Positions 1-6,195 of a stretch of 6,214 bases of DNA are shown here, one piece after another; within the stretch, counting starts at the first letter, position 1, and every line of letters starts with the position of its first letter. Source of the DNA: an uncultured Bacteroidota bacterium. GTDB lineage: Bacteria > Bacteroidota > Bacteroidia > Flavobacteriales > Flavobacteriaceae. The notes below the pieces were generated by a model. That model searched no databases and was not told the DNA's origin. It worked only from the letters and a program-made list of their open reading frames with translations. The translations under genes were made by a program, and so were the position numbers. Location: positions 1 through 6,214 of the forward strand of contig CAILTC010000211.1 of NCBI GenBank assembly GCA_903837025.1. The letters run 5' to 3'.

Positions 1-20
1 AAAAGTAAATAATATATAAA

Positions 21-1304
21 TTGAAAACAGATTTAAAATTTGCAGTAATAGGTTTTGGATATGTAGTTTTACCTTTGGCGCGATTATTTGCGAAAAATTA
101 TTCCGTTATGGGATTTGATATTAATCAATCTCGAATAAATGCATTACAATTAGGTAACGACAGTACCTTAGAAATTGATTCTGAAACCTTGAAAAAAGTA
201 TTGCTTGATACACCAAGTGATGCAATAGGTTTATATTGTACCTCATCTCTTGAAGATATAGCAAGCTGTAATTATTTTATTGTTACAGTTCCCACACCAG
301 TTGATAAAAATAACCGTCCGGATCTAACTCCTTTATACAAATCAAGCGAAACCGTTGGAAAAGTATTGAAAAAAGGAGATATTGTGATTTACGAATCTAC
401 GGTTTATCCAGGTGTAACCGAGGAAGAATGTGTGCCTGTATTAGAGAAAATTTCTGGTTTACAATTCAATGTTGATTTTTATGCGGGTTATTCACCAGAG
501 CGAATCAATCCCGGTGATAAGGAACATACGGTAGATAAAATATTGAAGGTTACTTCGGGTTCTACTCCTGAAATTGGTCAAAAAGTAAATCAATTGTACC
601 AATCTGTAATAACAGCGGGAACTTTTCTTGCCGCTACGATAAAAGTTGCTGAAGCCGCCAAAGTGATAGAAAATTCACAACGCGACATTAATATTGCTTT
701 CGTAAACGAATTGGCTAAAATATTCAATATTTTAGAAATAGATACTCATGCAGTATTAGAAGCAGCGGGAACAAAATGGAATTTCCTACCTTTCAAACCG
801 GGCTTAGTTGGTGGTCACTGCATTGGTGTAGATCCTTATTATTTGGCTCAAAAAGCACAAGAAAAAGGGTATCATCCCGAAATAATATTAGCAGGACGCC
901 GTTTGAATGATAGCATGGGCGAATATGTGGCTTCGCAAGTGGTGAAATTGATGATAAAAAAAGGAGTAACCATAAACGGAGCAAGCATCTTGATGCTAGG
1001 TATAACTTTCAAGGAAAATTGTCCTGATGTTCGCAATACCAAAATTGTTGACGTGATTAAAGCTTTGGAAGACTATGGTATTCATGTGGCTATTTATGAT
1101 CCTTGGGCAAATCCAGCAGAGGTTTTGCATGAGTATGGATTGGTAACGAGTACACAACAACCAAAAGTGAGTTTTGACGCATTAGTTCTAGGAGTAGCAC
1201 ATAAGGAGTTTTTAGATTTAGACATCAATTCATTAAGAAATAAAAACAGTATTGTTTATGATGTCAAAGGGGTTTTGGGTGATTTGGCTGACGGGAAGTT
1301 GTAG
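21..1304 (+). CDS. Nucleotide-sugar dehydrogenase (UDP-HexNAc / UDP-sugar 6-dehydrogenase, TviB/WbpA/WecC-like)
   Basis: This 427-residue protein belongs to the UDP-glucose/GDP-mannose dehydrogenase family. Members oxidise C6 of a UDP-sugar to a carboxylate with two NAD+ in the cytoplasm, giving a uronic acid for surface polysaccharide. The N-terminal Rossmann domain starts at residue 7, followed by VTVPTPVD and [10 protein letters not shown]. The central domain carries KVIEN (K214, N218). The catalytic cysteine is C267 in GGHCIGVDP, with D271 four residues on. The C-terminal UDP-binding domain contains [16 protein letters not shown]. Length is normal for the family. The start must be TTG at 21: an in-frame TAA lies at 6-8, and the next ATG (residue 30) would remove the first Rossmann strand. 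Oddly, the nucleotide-binding loop reads GFGYVV where the family has GxGYVG, so the third glycine is V16. The [17 protein letters not shown] style suggests a UDP-N-acetylhexosamine substrate (TviB/WbpA/WbpO group), but the exact sugar cannot be read from sequence alone. It is probably co-transcribed with rfbB, 71 nt downstream. Confidence 0.93.
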   Translation: MKTDLKFAVIGFGYVVLPLARLFAKNYSVMGFDINQSRINALQLGNDSTLEIDSETLKKVLLDTPSDAIGLYCTSSLEDIASCNYFIVTVPTPVDKNNRPDLTPLYKSSETVGKVLKKGDIVIYESTVYPGVTEEECVPVLEKISGLQFNVDFYAGYSPERINPGDKEHTVDKILKVTSGSTPEIGQKVNQLYQSVITAGTFLAATIKVAEAAKVIENSQRDINIAFVNELAKIFNILEIDTHAVLEAAGTKWNFLPFKPGLVGGHCIGVDPYYLAQKAQEKGYHPEIILAGRRLNDSMGEYVASQVVKLMIKKGVTINGASILMLGITFKENCPDVRNTKIVDVIKALEDYGIHVAIYDPWANPAEVLHEYGLVTSTQQPKVSFDALVLGVAHKEFLDLDINSLRNKNSIVYDVKGVLGDLADGKL

Positions 1305-1375
1305 CATTAAATAAAAAATGCAGATGCTTAATAGATTTTGTAATTGAATATAAATAAATTGTAATACTATATAGA

Positions 1376-2422
1376 ATGAAAAAAATACTTATCACGGGTG
1401 GTGCAGGCTTTATTGGATCACATGTTGTACGACGTTTTGTTCAAAAATATTCCCAGTACCAAATCTTTAATTTAGATGCATTGACTTATGCTGGTAATTT
1501 GGAAAATATAACAGATATTGAAAAAGAATCTAACTATACCTTCGTGAAAGGAGATATAACCAATGCTACTTTTATTGATAATTTATTTTTAGAGCATCAA
1601 TTTGATGGAGTAATTCATTTGGCTGCCGAATCTCATGTGGATCGTTCTATCGAAGATCCTATGGCTTTTGTAAAAACAAATGTTATAGGAACCGTAAATT
1701 TACTAAATGCGGCCAGAAAACAATGGGCAAATGCTCCTGAAGGAAAACGTTTTTATCACGTAAGTACGGATGAAGTTTATGGCTCGTTGGGTGCCGAAGG
1801 CTTATTTACCGAGACTACCGCTTATGATCCGAACTCTCCTTATTCGGCTTCGAAAGCAAGTTCGGATCATTTTGTGCGCGCTTATGGTGAAACCTATGGA
1901 TTGCCGTTTGTACTTACTAATTGTTCTAATAATTATGGACCTAACCATTTTCCTGAAAAATTAATTCCGTTATTTATCAATAATATTATTAATAACAAGT
2001 CGTTACCTGTTTATGGTGACGGAAATTATACTCGTGATTGGTTGTTTGTAAAAGATCATGCTGTAGCGATTGACTTGGTTTATCATCAAGGAAAAAATCA
2101 TGAAACCTACAATATTGGAGGTTTTAACGAATGGAAAAATATTGATTTGGTTAAAGCTTTGTGTCAGATTATGGATGCGAAATTAGGTAGAAAATCAGGA
2201 GAATCAGCACAATTGATTACTTATGTCAAAGACCGACCAGGACACGATTTGCGTTATGCGATTGACGCTTCAAAAATAAATAAAGAATTAGGATGGGAAC
2301 CATCGGTAACTTTCGAACAAGGATTAGAAATTACTATAGATTGGTATTTAAGTAATCAAGACTGGCTTAACAATGTTACTTCAGGGGATTATGAAAAGTA
2401 TTACGAGAATATGTATTCGTAA
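1376..2422 (+). CDS. rfbB: dTDP-glucose 4,6-dehydratase
   Basis: RfbB/RmlB converts dTDP-glucose to dTDP-4-keto-6-deoxyglucose in the cytoplasm. This is the second step towards dTDP-L-rhamnose and also the branch point to dTDP-fucosamine, quinovosamine and similar sugars. The 348-residue product has the usual length and is an extended short-chain dehydrogenase. It shows the NAD-binding TGGAGFIGSH (glycines 8, 11, 14), LAAESHVDRSI, the RmlB-specific STDEVYG with T131-D132-E133 (the dehydration acid/base pair), and the catalytic YSASK (Y156, K160). NCSNNYGPNHFPEKLIPL and the late RPGHDLRYAIDASK are also diagnostic of RmlB rather than of other SDR epimerases. The ATG start places MKKILITGGAGF exactly at the family N-terminus. 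RfbA, RfbC and RfbD partners are not in the window, so the end product (rhamnose or another deoxysugar) is undetermined. It sits between the dehydrogenase and upxY in one direction. Confidence 0.97.
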   Translation: MKKILITGGAGFIGSHVVRRFVQKYSQYQIFNLDALTYAGNLENITDIEKESNYTFVKGDITNATFIDNLFLEHQFDGVIHLAAESHVDRSIEDPMAFVKTNVIGTVNLLNAARKQWANAPEGKRFYHVSTDEVYGSLGAEGLFTETTAYDPNSPYSASKASSDHFVRAYGETYGLPFVLTNCSNNYGPNHFPEKLIPLFINNIINNKSLPVYGDGNYTRDWLFVKDHAVAIDLVYHQGKNHETYNIGGFNEWKNIDLVKALCQIMDAKLGRKSGESAQLITYVKDRPGHDLRYAIDASKINKELGWEPSVTFEQGLEITIDWYLSNQDWLNNVTSGDYEKYYENMYS

Positions 2423-2449
2423 GAGATTGCTTCGTGACTCACAATGACA
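2423..2449. repeat. Degenerate copy of a dispersed GATTGCTTCG...CAATGAC hairpin repeat
   Basis: Starting on the base after the rfbB stop, this stretch reads GAGATTGCTTCGTG, then ACTC, then ACAATGACA. It resembles an intergenic repeat I know from many genomes, including Bacteroidota, in the form GATTGCTTCG-N-CGCAATGAC (the reverse strand reads GTCATTGCGAG...CGAAGCAATC). In the usual form ATTGC pairs with GCAAT. Here one arm has become ACAAT, so one stem pair is lost, and the copy looks old. It is richer in G+C than the flanking gap and fills most of the rfbB-upxY spacer. It also supplies the ATG at 2444 that would otherwise be taken as the upxY start. I see no second copy in this window, so its repeat nature rests on recall. 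Confidence 0.55.
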
Positions 2450-2467
2450 ATAGAAAAAAGAAAAACT

Positions 2468-2938
2468 ATGAATTGGTATGTAGTGTACACCAAGCCCAAA
2501 TGGGAAAAAAAAGTCGCGGAACGATTAAATGAAATTGGTGTAGTTGCCTATTGTCCATTGATTACTAAAACAAGTCAATGGTCTGATCGAAAAAAAGTGG
2601 TACATGTGCCCTTGTTTAATTCCTATATTTTTGTCCAACTTGAAGAGAAAGACCGCAATAAAGTATTTGATGTTACTGGAGCAGTACGCTATTTGTTTTG
2701 GTTGGGAAAACCGGCAATAGTAAAAAATTCAGAAATTGAAACCATACAAAATTGGCTTTCGGATCCTGCCGATTTTGAAATTACCTTAGATCAATGGAAA
2801 AAGGGGGACAAAATTATTTTAGAATCGGGTCCGTTTATAAGTCAACAGGCAATTATTCAAGAAGTAAAACAAAATCATTACACCTTGATTTTAGAATCTT
2901 TGGGTTGTGTGCTTCGAGTAGATAAAAAAGAAAAGTGA
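2468..2938 (+). CDS. upxY: UpxY-family transcription antiterminator (specialised NusG paralogue)
   Basis: This 156-residue protein is a NusG-like elongation factor of the UpxY group. In Bacteroides, UpxY proteins bind RNA polymerase and prevent premature termination in their own capsular polysaccharide operon. The NGN domain is clear: NWYVVYTKPKWEKKVAERL (residues 2-20), AYCP (27-30) and PLFNSYIFV (48-56), then a VRYLFWLGKPAIV segment. The C-terminal part has a KOW-like GDKIILESGPF (113-123) and ends in a short basic tail. I chose ATG 2468 because family members begin directly with MNWYVVYTKPKWEKK. The in-frame ATG at 2444 would add eight non-conserved residues and lies inside the repeat remnant. 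The gene is third in the cluster, 45 nt after rfbB, and is followed by a long leader ahead of the export gene. That arrangement fits a role at this locus. No companion UpxZ-type inhibitor gene is visible. Confidence 0.92.
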   Translation: MNWYVVYTKPKWEKKVAERLNEIGVVAYCPLITKTSQWSDRKKVVHVPLFNSYIFVQLEEKDRNKVFDVTGAVRYLFWLGKPAIVKNSEIETIQNWLSDPADFEITLDQWKKGDKIILESGPFISQQAIIQEVKQNHYTLILESLGCVLRVDKKEK

Positions 2939-2984
2939 TTTTTATTTCTGAAAATTGTAGTATTTAGAATTACAGTCATTTTAT

Positions 2985-2992
2985 TAGGTTTG
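2985..2992 (+). promoter_or_regulatory. Possible Bacteroidota -7 box (TAGGTTTG)
   Basis: This is an exact match to the Bacteroidota -7 consensus TAnnTTTG, 46 nt after the upxY stop. The nearest upstream TTG (2955-2957) is 27 nt away, longer than the usual ~17-23 nt spacing, so the -33 half is poor. It could start a leader transcript of about 340 nt ahead of the export gene, but it is the weaker of two candidates. Confidence 0.25.
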
Positions 2993-3048
2993 CCAAAAGC
3001 TAATCTTAATTTATTTTGTAAGGTTTATACTTGTTATTTTTATGTGAT

Positions 3049-3073
3049 AAAAAAATATAATACTATTTTTTTT
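3049..3073 (+). terminator. A/T-only hairpin with T run, terminator-like
   Basis: Seven A plus TA (3049-3057) can pair with TA plus seven T (3064-3072) around a six-base loop, and the T run extends to 3073. The shape is that of a bidirectional A/U hairpin ending about 110-135 nt after upxY. It contains no G-C pair, so it would be a weak terminator on its own. That could suit a site overridden by an antiterminator. In such AT-rich DNA a chance origin is quite possible. Confidence 0.25.
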
Positions 3074-3078
3074 AGGTA

Positions 3079-3086
3079 TAAATTTG
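3079..3086 (+). promoter_or_regulatory. Candidate Bacteroidota -7 box (TAAATTTG) for the export operon
   Basis: TAAATTTG matches the Bacteroidota TAnnTTTG -7 consensus exactly and lies just after the terminator-like A/T hairpin, a sensible order for the end of one unit and the start of the next. Transcription would begin near 3093 and give a leader of about 250 nt before the export gene. No TTG or TTTG sits at the expected distance upstream (around 3055-3060 is only A/T), so the -33 element is absent or degenerate. Confidence 0.35.
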
Positions 3087-3249
3087 CAAAAAGTTTAAGA
3101 TAATTGACTCTTTTTATGGGATTCAGAAGGGCGAAGCCATGTATTGAAAAGAAGTATTTTGATTATTTAATTTAAATTATCGATCAATTAATTTTAATTA
3201 TTAGTTGTTTTCGTTTTTTTTTAATTAAATACATAAATATTTAGAATCT

Positions 3250-3270
3250 GTATTATTAAAATAGTAATAC
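3250..3270. other. 9-bp inverted repeat (hairpin) in the leader
   Basis: GTATTATTA (3250-3258) faces TAGTAATAC (3262-3270) across an AAA loop. All nine positions pair in RNA if one G-U wobble is allowed. It lies 71 nt before the export gene start and is followed on the + strand by a run of A, not T, so it is not a standard terminator for this direction. It could be a leader RNA structure, a protein-binding dyad, or chance in AT-rich sequence. Confidence 0.35.
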
Positions 3271-3341
3271 AAAAAAACAATAATTTAATAAATTCTTTCC
3301 AAATAGTAATTTGTAATTTTTATCCAATTTTAAATCCAATT

Positions 3342-5768
3342 ATGAAAAAAATAATTACGGTCCTTTTGTTAATGTTTGCTCTTTTTCAATCTGGAAATTT
3401 AGTCGCACAAGATTTGTTAAAAGGTACTGATTTGAGTACAGTAAAGGTCGACTATTTGTCGGATAGTGATATAGCAAAATTGAAAACACAATTGCAAACA
3501 AATAATGTTACTATAGATCAAGTAGAGCCAATGGCTTTGGCCAAGGGTATGTCGGCTACAGAGTTTGCTAAATTGCGAATTAGATTAGGAGCGCCGGCAA
3601 CTACAGGTGGTGAAAGTGTAAAAAAAGCAGACAATCCTATTGGTAAAGAAGAATTGACAAGAAAACAAGAAAAAATTGTCAATATAAAAGTAAAAGATAC
3701 TTTGAATTCGCTGATTTTTGGATCAGAATTATTTGATAACCCTACCTTAAATTTTGAACCGGATTTAAAGATTGCTACTCCAGTTAATTACATTTTAGGG
3801 CCTGGTGATGAATTGCAAGTAAATGTTTATGGTGTGCAAGAATTTAGTGCCAGTATTCCGGTGACAATAGAAGGTAAATTAAATATTCAATATGTAGGTC
3901 AAATTTCTGTTTCAGGAATGACTATAGAAGCAGCAACTCAAAAAATAAAAGTAGCCTTGTCTAAGGTTTATAGAACTGTTGGTTCAGGACAATCTCAAGT
4001 TGGAGTAAGTTTGAGTCGTATTAGGACTATAAAAGTAACTCTTATAGGGAGTAAGCAGCCAGGTAATTATTCTATTTCTTCATTGGCTACTGTCTATAAT
4101 GCTTTATTTTTAGGAGGAGGACCCGGAAAAAATGGAAGTTATAGAAATATTGAATTGTTACGAAATAATAAAGTATTCAAAACTATTGATATTTATAGTT
4201 TTTTGGTCAACGGAAATCAATCGGATAATATTGGTTTAAAGGATAATGATGTGATTCGGATTCCAGCCTATACGCAAAGAGTTACTGTTATAGGAGAAGT
4301 AAAGCGTCCAGGTATTTTTGAAATGAAAAAAGGAGAGACATTTAAAGATTTGTTATCTTTTGCTTCTGGTTTTAATGAGTTTGCTTACACCGCATCAGTA
4401 AATGTGTTGCAAAAAACAAGTAAAGATTTTAGGGTAAAAGATATAAAATCTTCAGATTATACTAGTTATTTACCTCTTGCGGGTGATGTTTACCATGTTT
4501 CTAAGATTTTAAACCGATTTCAAAATCGTATTGAAATTAATGGAGCCGTTTTTAGACCCAACACTTATTCCTTTTATGAAGGCATGCGTATTTCAAATCT
4601 AGTGGCTCAAGCAGAGGGATTAAAAGAAGATGCTTATACCAATAGAGCTCGAATCTTACGTTTGAAATCAGATTTGACTACCGAAATTGTTCATGTGAAT
4701 TTAGCGAAAGCTTTGGCAGGTGAATCAGATTCGGATATCGTTTTGAATAAAGAAGATGTGGTTACTATTTATTCTGTATTAGATTTCAAAGAAGAATACA
4801 AAATAACAATTGATGGTGAAATAAAAAAGCCGGGAGTTTATGAGTTTCATGATAAACTAACTTTAAATGATTTGTTGATTGAGGCTGGTGGTCTTACTGG
4901 TTCAGCTTCTAAAAGGGTTGAAGTGGCACGAATGGTAAAGTCTGAGGAAATTGACGATAATAATCCTAATAAAGCACAGTTGTTTAATCTGGAGATAAAT
5001 GCCAGTAGCAATGAACAAATTAAAAACTTTGAGTTGGCTCCCTTTGATGTAGTCAATATTCGTAAAATGGCAGTTTATGAAAAGCCTGAAGAAGTAGCTG
5101 TAAATGGAGCAGTTAATTATACGGGTAAATATGTTTTGGTAAATAAAAAGGAGAGGATTTATGATATTATTCAAAGAGCTGGCGGATTGACTAAGGTTGC
5201 TGATTTGAATGGAGTTAAAATCAAAAGACCAATACTAGCCAAGCAAATTGAAAACATAGAAAATGTTGACTTGAACCTTGGTAAAAAGGACAGTATTCAG
5301 AAAAAAATAACCAAGAAATTAAAAGAAGATTTAAAATTTTCGACTATTCCCGTTAATTGGAAAAAAATTATTAGTGACCCTGCTGACATTGCTAATGTTA
5401 CCTTGTTTTCTGGTGATGAAATTGAAGTTGCTACTTATAATGATGGTGTTAAAGTTGCAGGTAATGTTCTTTTAACTTCAGAGATTCCTTATGAAAAAGG
5501 AAAAGGATTTGGATATTATATTAACGCTGTTGGCGGTACAGATGCTAAAGGTTGGAAGAAAAAAGCGTATATTATTTATCCAAATGGGAAGGCTGCGGTA
5601 GCAACTAATTTCTTGTTTATAAAATCATATCCTAAGGTGTTACCAGGATCACAAATTGTGGTGCCAGAAAAACCAGAAACTAAAAAGGCAACAACAGGTG
5701 AAATAATCGGAATTGCAAGTGTAGTAGCGAGTATGGCTGGGGTAGTAATTGCGATATTGAAGTTGTAA
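3342..5768 (+). CDS. Wza-like polysaccharide export protein with multiple SLBB domains
   Basis: This 808-residue protein is a Bacteroidota-type outer-membrane polysaccharide export protein that would form the exit channel for capsule or exopolysaccharide. A signal peptide is evident: MKK, a hydrophobic stretch with LLLMFALF, and probable cleavage around residues 22-23 (LVA/QD), possibly at the following residue. A charged, helix-prone segment follows (24-130). The Poly_export domain begins near 145 with NYILGPGDELQVNVYG. Then come repeated SLBB-type units beginning near residues 230 (TLIGSKQPGNY), 312 (TVIGEVKRPGIF), 395 (EINGAVFRPNTY), 486 (TIDGEIKKPGVY), 583 (AVNGAVNYTGKY) and a divergent one near 702 (KVAGNVLL). 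The protein ends in a hydrophobic helix (about 786-808), comparable in position to the C-terminal membrane helix of Wza. E. coli Wza is about 380 residues; the roughly doubled length reflects extra SLBB repeats and is usual in this phylum. No lipobox cysteine is seen in the signal peptide. It is followed 58 nt later by the Wzz-type gene. Confidence 0.93.
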   Translation: MKKIITVLLLMFALFQSGNLVAQDLLKGTDLSTVKVDYLSDSDIAKLKTQLQTNNVTIDQVEPMALAKGMSATEFAKLRIRLGAPATTGGESVKKADNPIGKEELTRKQEKIVNIKVKDTLNSLIFGSELFDNPTLNFEPDLKIATPVNYILGPGDELQVNVYGVQEFSASIPVTIEGKLNIQYVGQISVSGMTIEAATQKIKVALSKVYRTVGSGQSQVGVSLSRIRTIKVTLIGSKQPGNYSISSLATVYNALFLGGGPGKNGSYRNIELLRNNKVFKTIDIYSFLVNGNQSDNIGLKDNDVIRIPAYTQRVTVIGEVKRPGIFEMKKGETFKDLLSFASGFNEFAYTASVNVLQKTSKDFRVKDIKSSDYTSYLPLAGDVYHVSKILNRFQNRIEINGAVFRPNTYSFYEGMRISNLVAQAEGLKEDAYTNRARILRLKSDLTTEIVHVNLAKALAGESDSDIVLNKEDVVTIYSVLDFKEEYKITIDGEIKKPGVYEFHDKLTLNDLLIEAGGLTGSASKRVEVARMVKSEEIDDNNPNKAQLFNLEINASSNEQIKNFELAPFDVVNIRKMAVYEKPEEVAVNGAVNYTGKYVLVNKKERIYDIIQRAGGLTKVADLNGVKIKRPILAKQIENIENVDLNLGKKDSIQKKITKKLKEDLKFSTIPVNWKKIISDPADIANVTLFSGDEIEVATYNDGVKVAGNVLLTSEIPYEKGKGFGYYINAVGGTDAKGWKKKAYIIYPNGKAAVATNFLFIKSYPKVLPGSQIVVPEKPETKKATTGEIIGIASVVASMAGVVIAILKL

Positions 5769-5826
5769 TTTTAGTATGGCTTAAGTAATATATTTTAGAT
5801 TACTAATAATAAATAATAAAAAAAGA

Positions 5827-6195
5827 ATGGTACAAGACCAACAAACACCAAGTGACCAAATATCGTTAAAAGAATTGATAGAAAAATCAAAAGAATGGTA
5901 TTTGTATTTTCTTTCTCAATGGAAAATTATTGTATTGGCTGGAGTCCTTGGAGCTGTTCTTGGATTAACCTATTCGTTTATTAAAAAGCCAGTTTATACC
6001 GCAACTTTATCTTTTGTTATTGAAGATGATAAATCAGGAGGAGGATTAAGTGGGGCATTGGGATTAGCAAGCCAGTTTGGGATTGATTTGGGTAGTGGAG
6101 GAGGAGCGGGAGTCGGAGCGAGATCATGGCGGAGGATGGAAGTTCTGGAATTGCGATGGGACGGGGAGCCGGGCAATACGGCGGCACCCCTATGA
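5827..6195 (+). CDS. Wzz-type chain-length determinant / co-polymerase, N-terminal part only, with aberrant tail
   Basis: The reliable part is residues 1 to about 93. It has a polar N-terminus containing ISLKELIEKSKEW, one transmembrane helix (about 33-52, KIIVLAGVLGAVLGLTYSFI), the Wzz hallmark KKPVYTATLSFVIEDD, and a glycine-rich GLASQFGIDLGSGGG loop. This is the inner-membrane Wzz domain that controls polysaccharide chain length and contacts the export channel. In Flavobacteria such proteins usually run to about 350-370 residues, or are fused to a BY-kinase. Here the frame instead runs from about residue 94 into arginine/tryptophan-containing, G+C-rich codons unlike the family and stops at 6193-6195 after 122 residues. 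None of the three forward frames restores Wzz sequence, so a simple frameshift does not explain it. I read it as a partial gene cut by a chimeric or faulty end; the annotated stop is probably not the natural one. Confidence 0.75.
   Translation: MVQDQQTPSDQISLKELIEKSKEWYLYFLSQWKIIVLAGVLGAVLGLTYSFIKKPVYTATLSFVIEDDKSGGGLSGALGLASQFGIDLGSGGGAGVGARSWRRMEVLELRWDGEPGNTAAPL

Larger units (their letters stand above)
2939..3341 (+). promoter_or_regulatory. 403-nt non-coding leader/intergenic region between upxY and the export gene
   Basis: No open frame with coding character is present on either strand; the region is very AT-rich and full of stops. It holds, in order, a TAGGTTTG box (2985-2992), an A/T hairpin followed by T residues (3049-3073), a TAAATTTG box (3079-3086), a small G+C-richer island (about 3116-3140), a run of nine T (3214-3222) and a 9-bp hairpin (3250-3270). 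The other complete intergenic gaps in the window are 71, 45 and 58 nt, so this one stands out. I infer that it contains the promoter of the wza-wzz segment and/or the untranslated leader on which UpxY acts. None of its elements is proven by the sequence alone. Confidence 0.6.

Noticed and set aside
793..984. Minus-strand open frame of 63 codons inside the dehydrogenase gene
   Set aside because: It lies wholly antisense to the catalytic-cysteine region of a well-conserved gene and has no recognisable protein character.
1303..1328. Short inverted repeats GCATT/AATGC and AGCAT/ATGCT after the dehydrogenase stop
   Set aside because: The stems are only five base pairs and no T run follows, so they do not support a terminator between the first two genes.
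1319..1340. TAGATTTTG before rfbB as a -7 promoter box
   Set aside because: It has one base too many between TA and TTTG and no matching -33 element, so co-transcription with the dehydrogenase is simpler.
1770..1964. Plus-strand frame of 64 codons inside rfbB
   Set aside because: It is an out-of-frame shadow of the conserved RmlB core; the composition is explained by rfbB coding.
3186..3222. AATTA/TAATT stem followed by nine T as an intrinsic terminator
   Set aside because: The stem has only five A-T pairs and is separated from the T run by 14 bases, too weak and too far for a normal terminator; mentioned only as part of the leader.
2961..3247. 10-bp direct repeat TATTTAGAAT at 2961-2970 and 3238-3247
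   Set aside because: In 400 bp of AT-rich sequence a single 10-bp match is close to chance expectation, and the flanks do not extend it.
4847..5174. Two overlapping minus-strand frames inside the SLBB gene
   Set aside because: Both are antisense to clear SLBB repeats and give low-complexity hydrophobic peptides without a start context.
5994..6176. Proline-rich minus-strand frame near the end
   Set aside because: Its prolines are simply the reverse reading of glycine codons in the Wzz loop and the G+C-rich tail.
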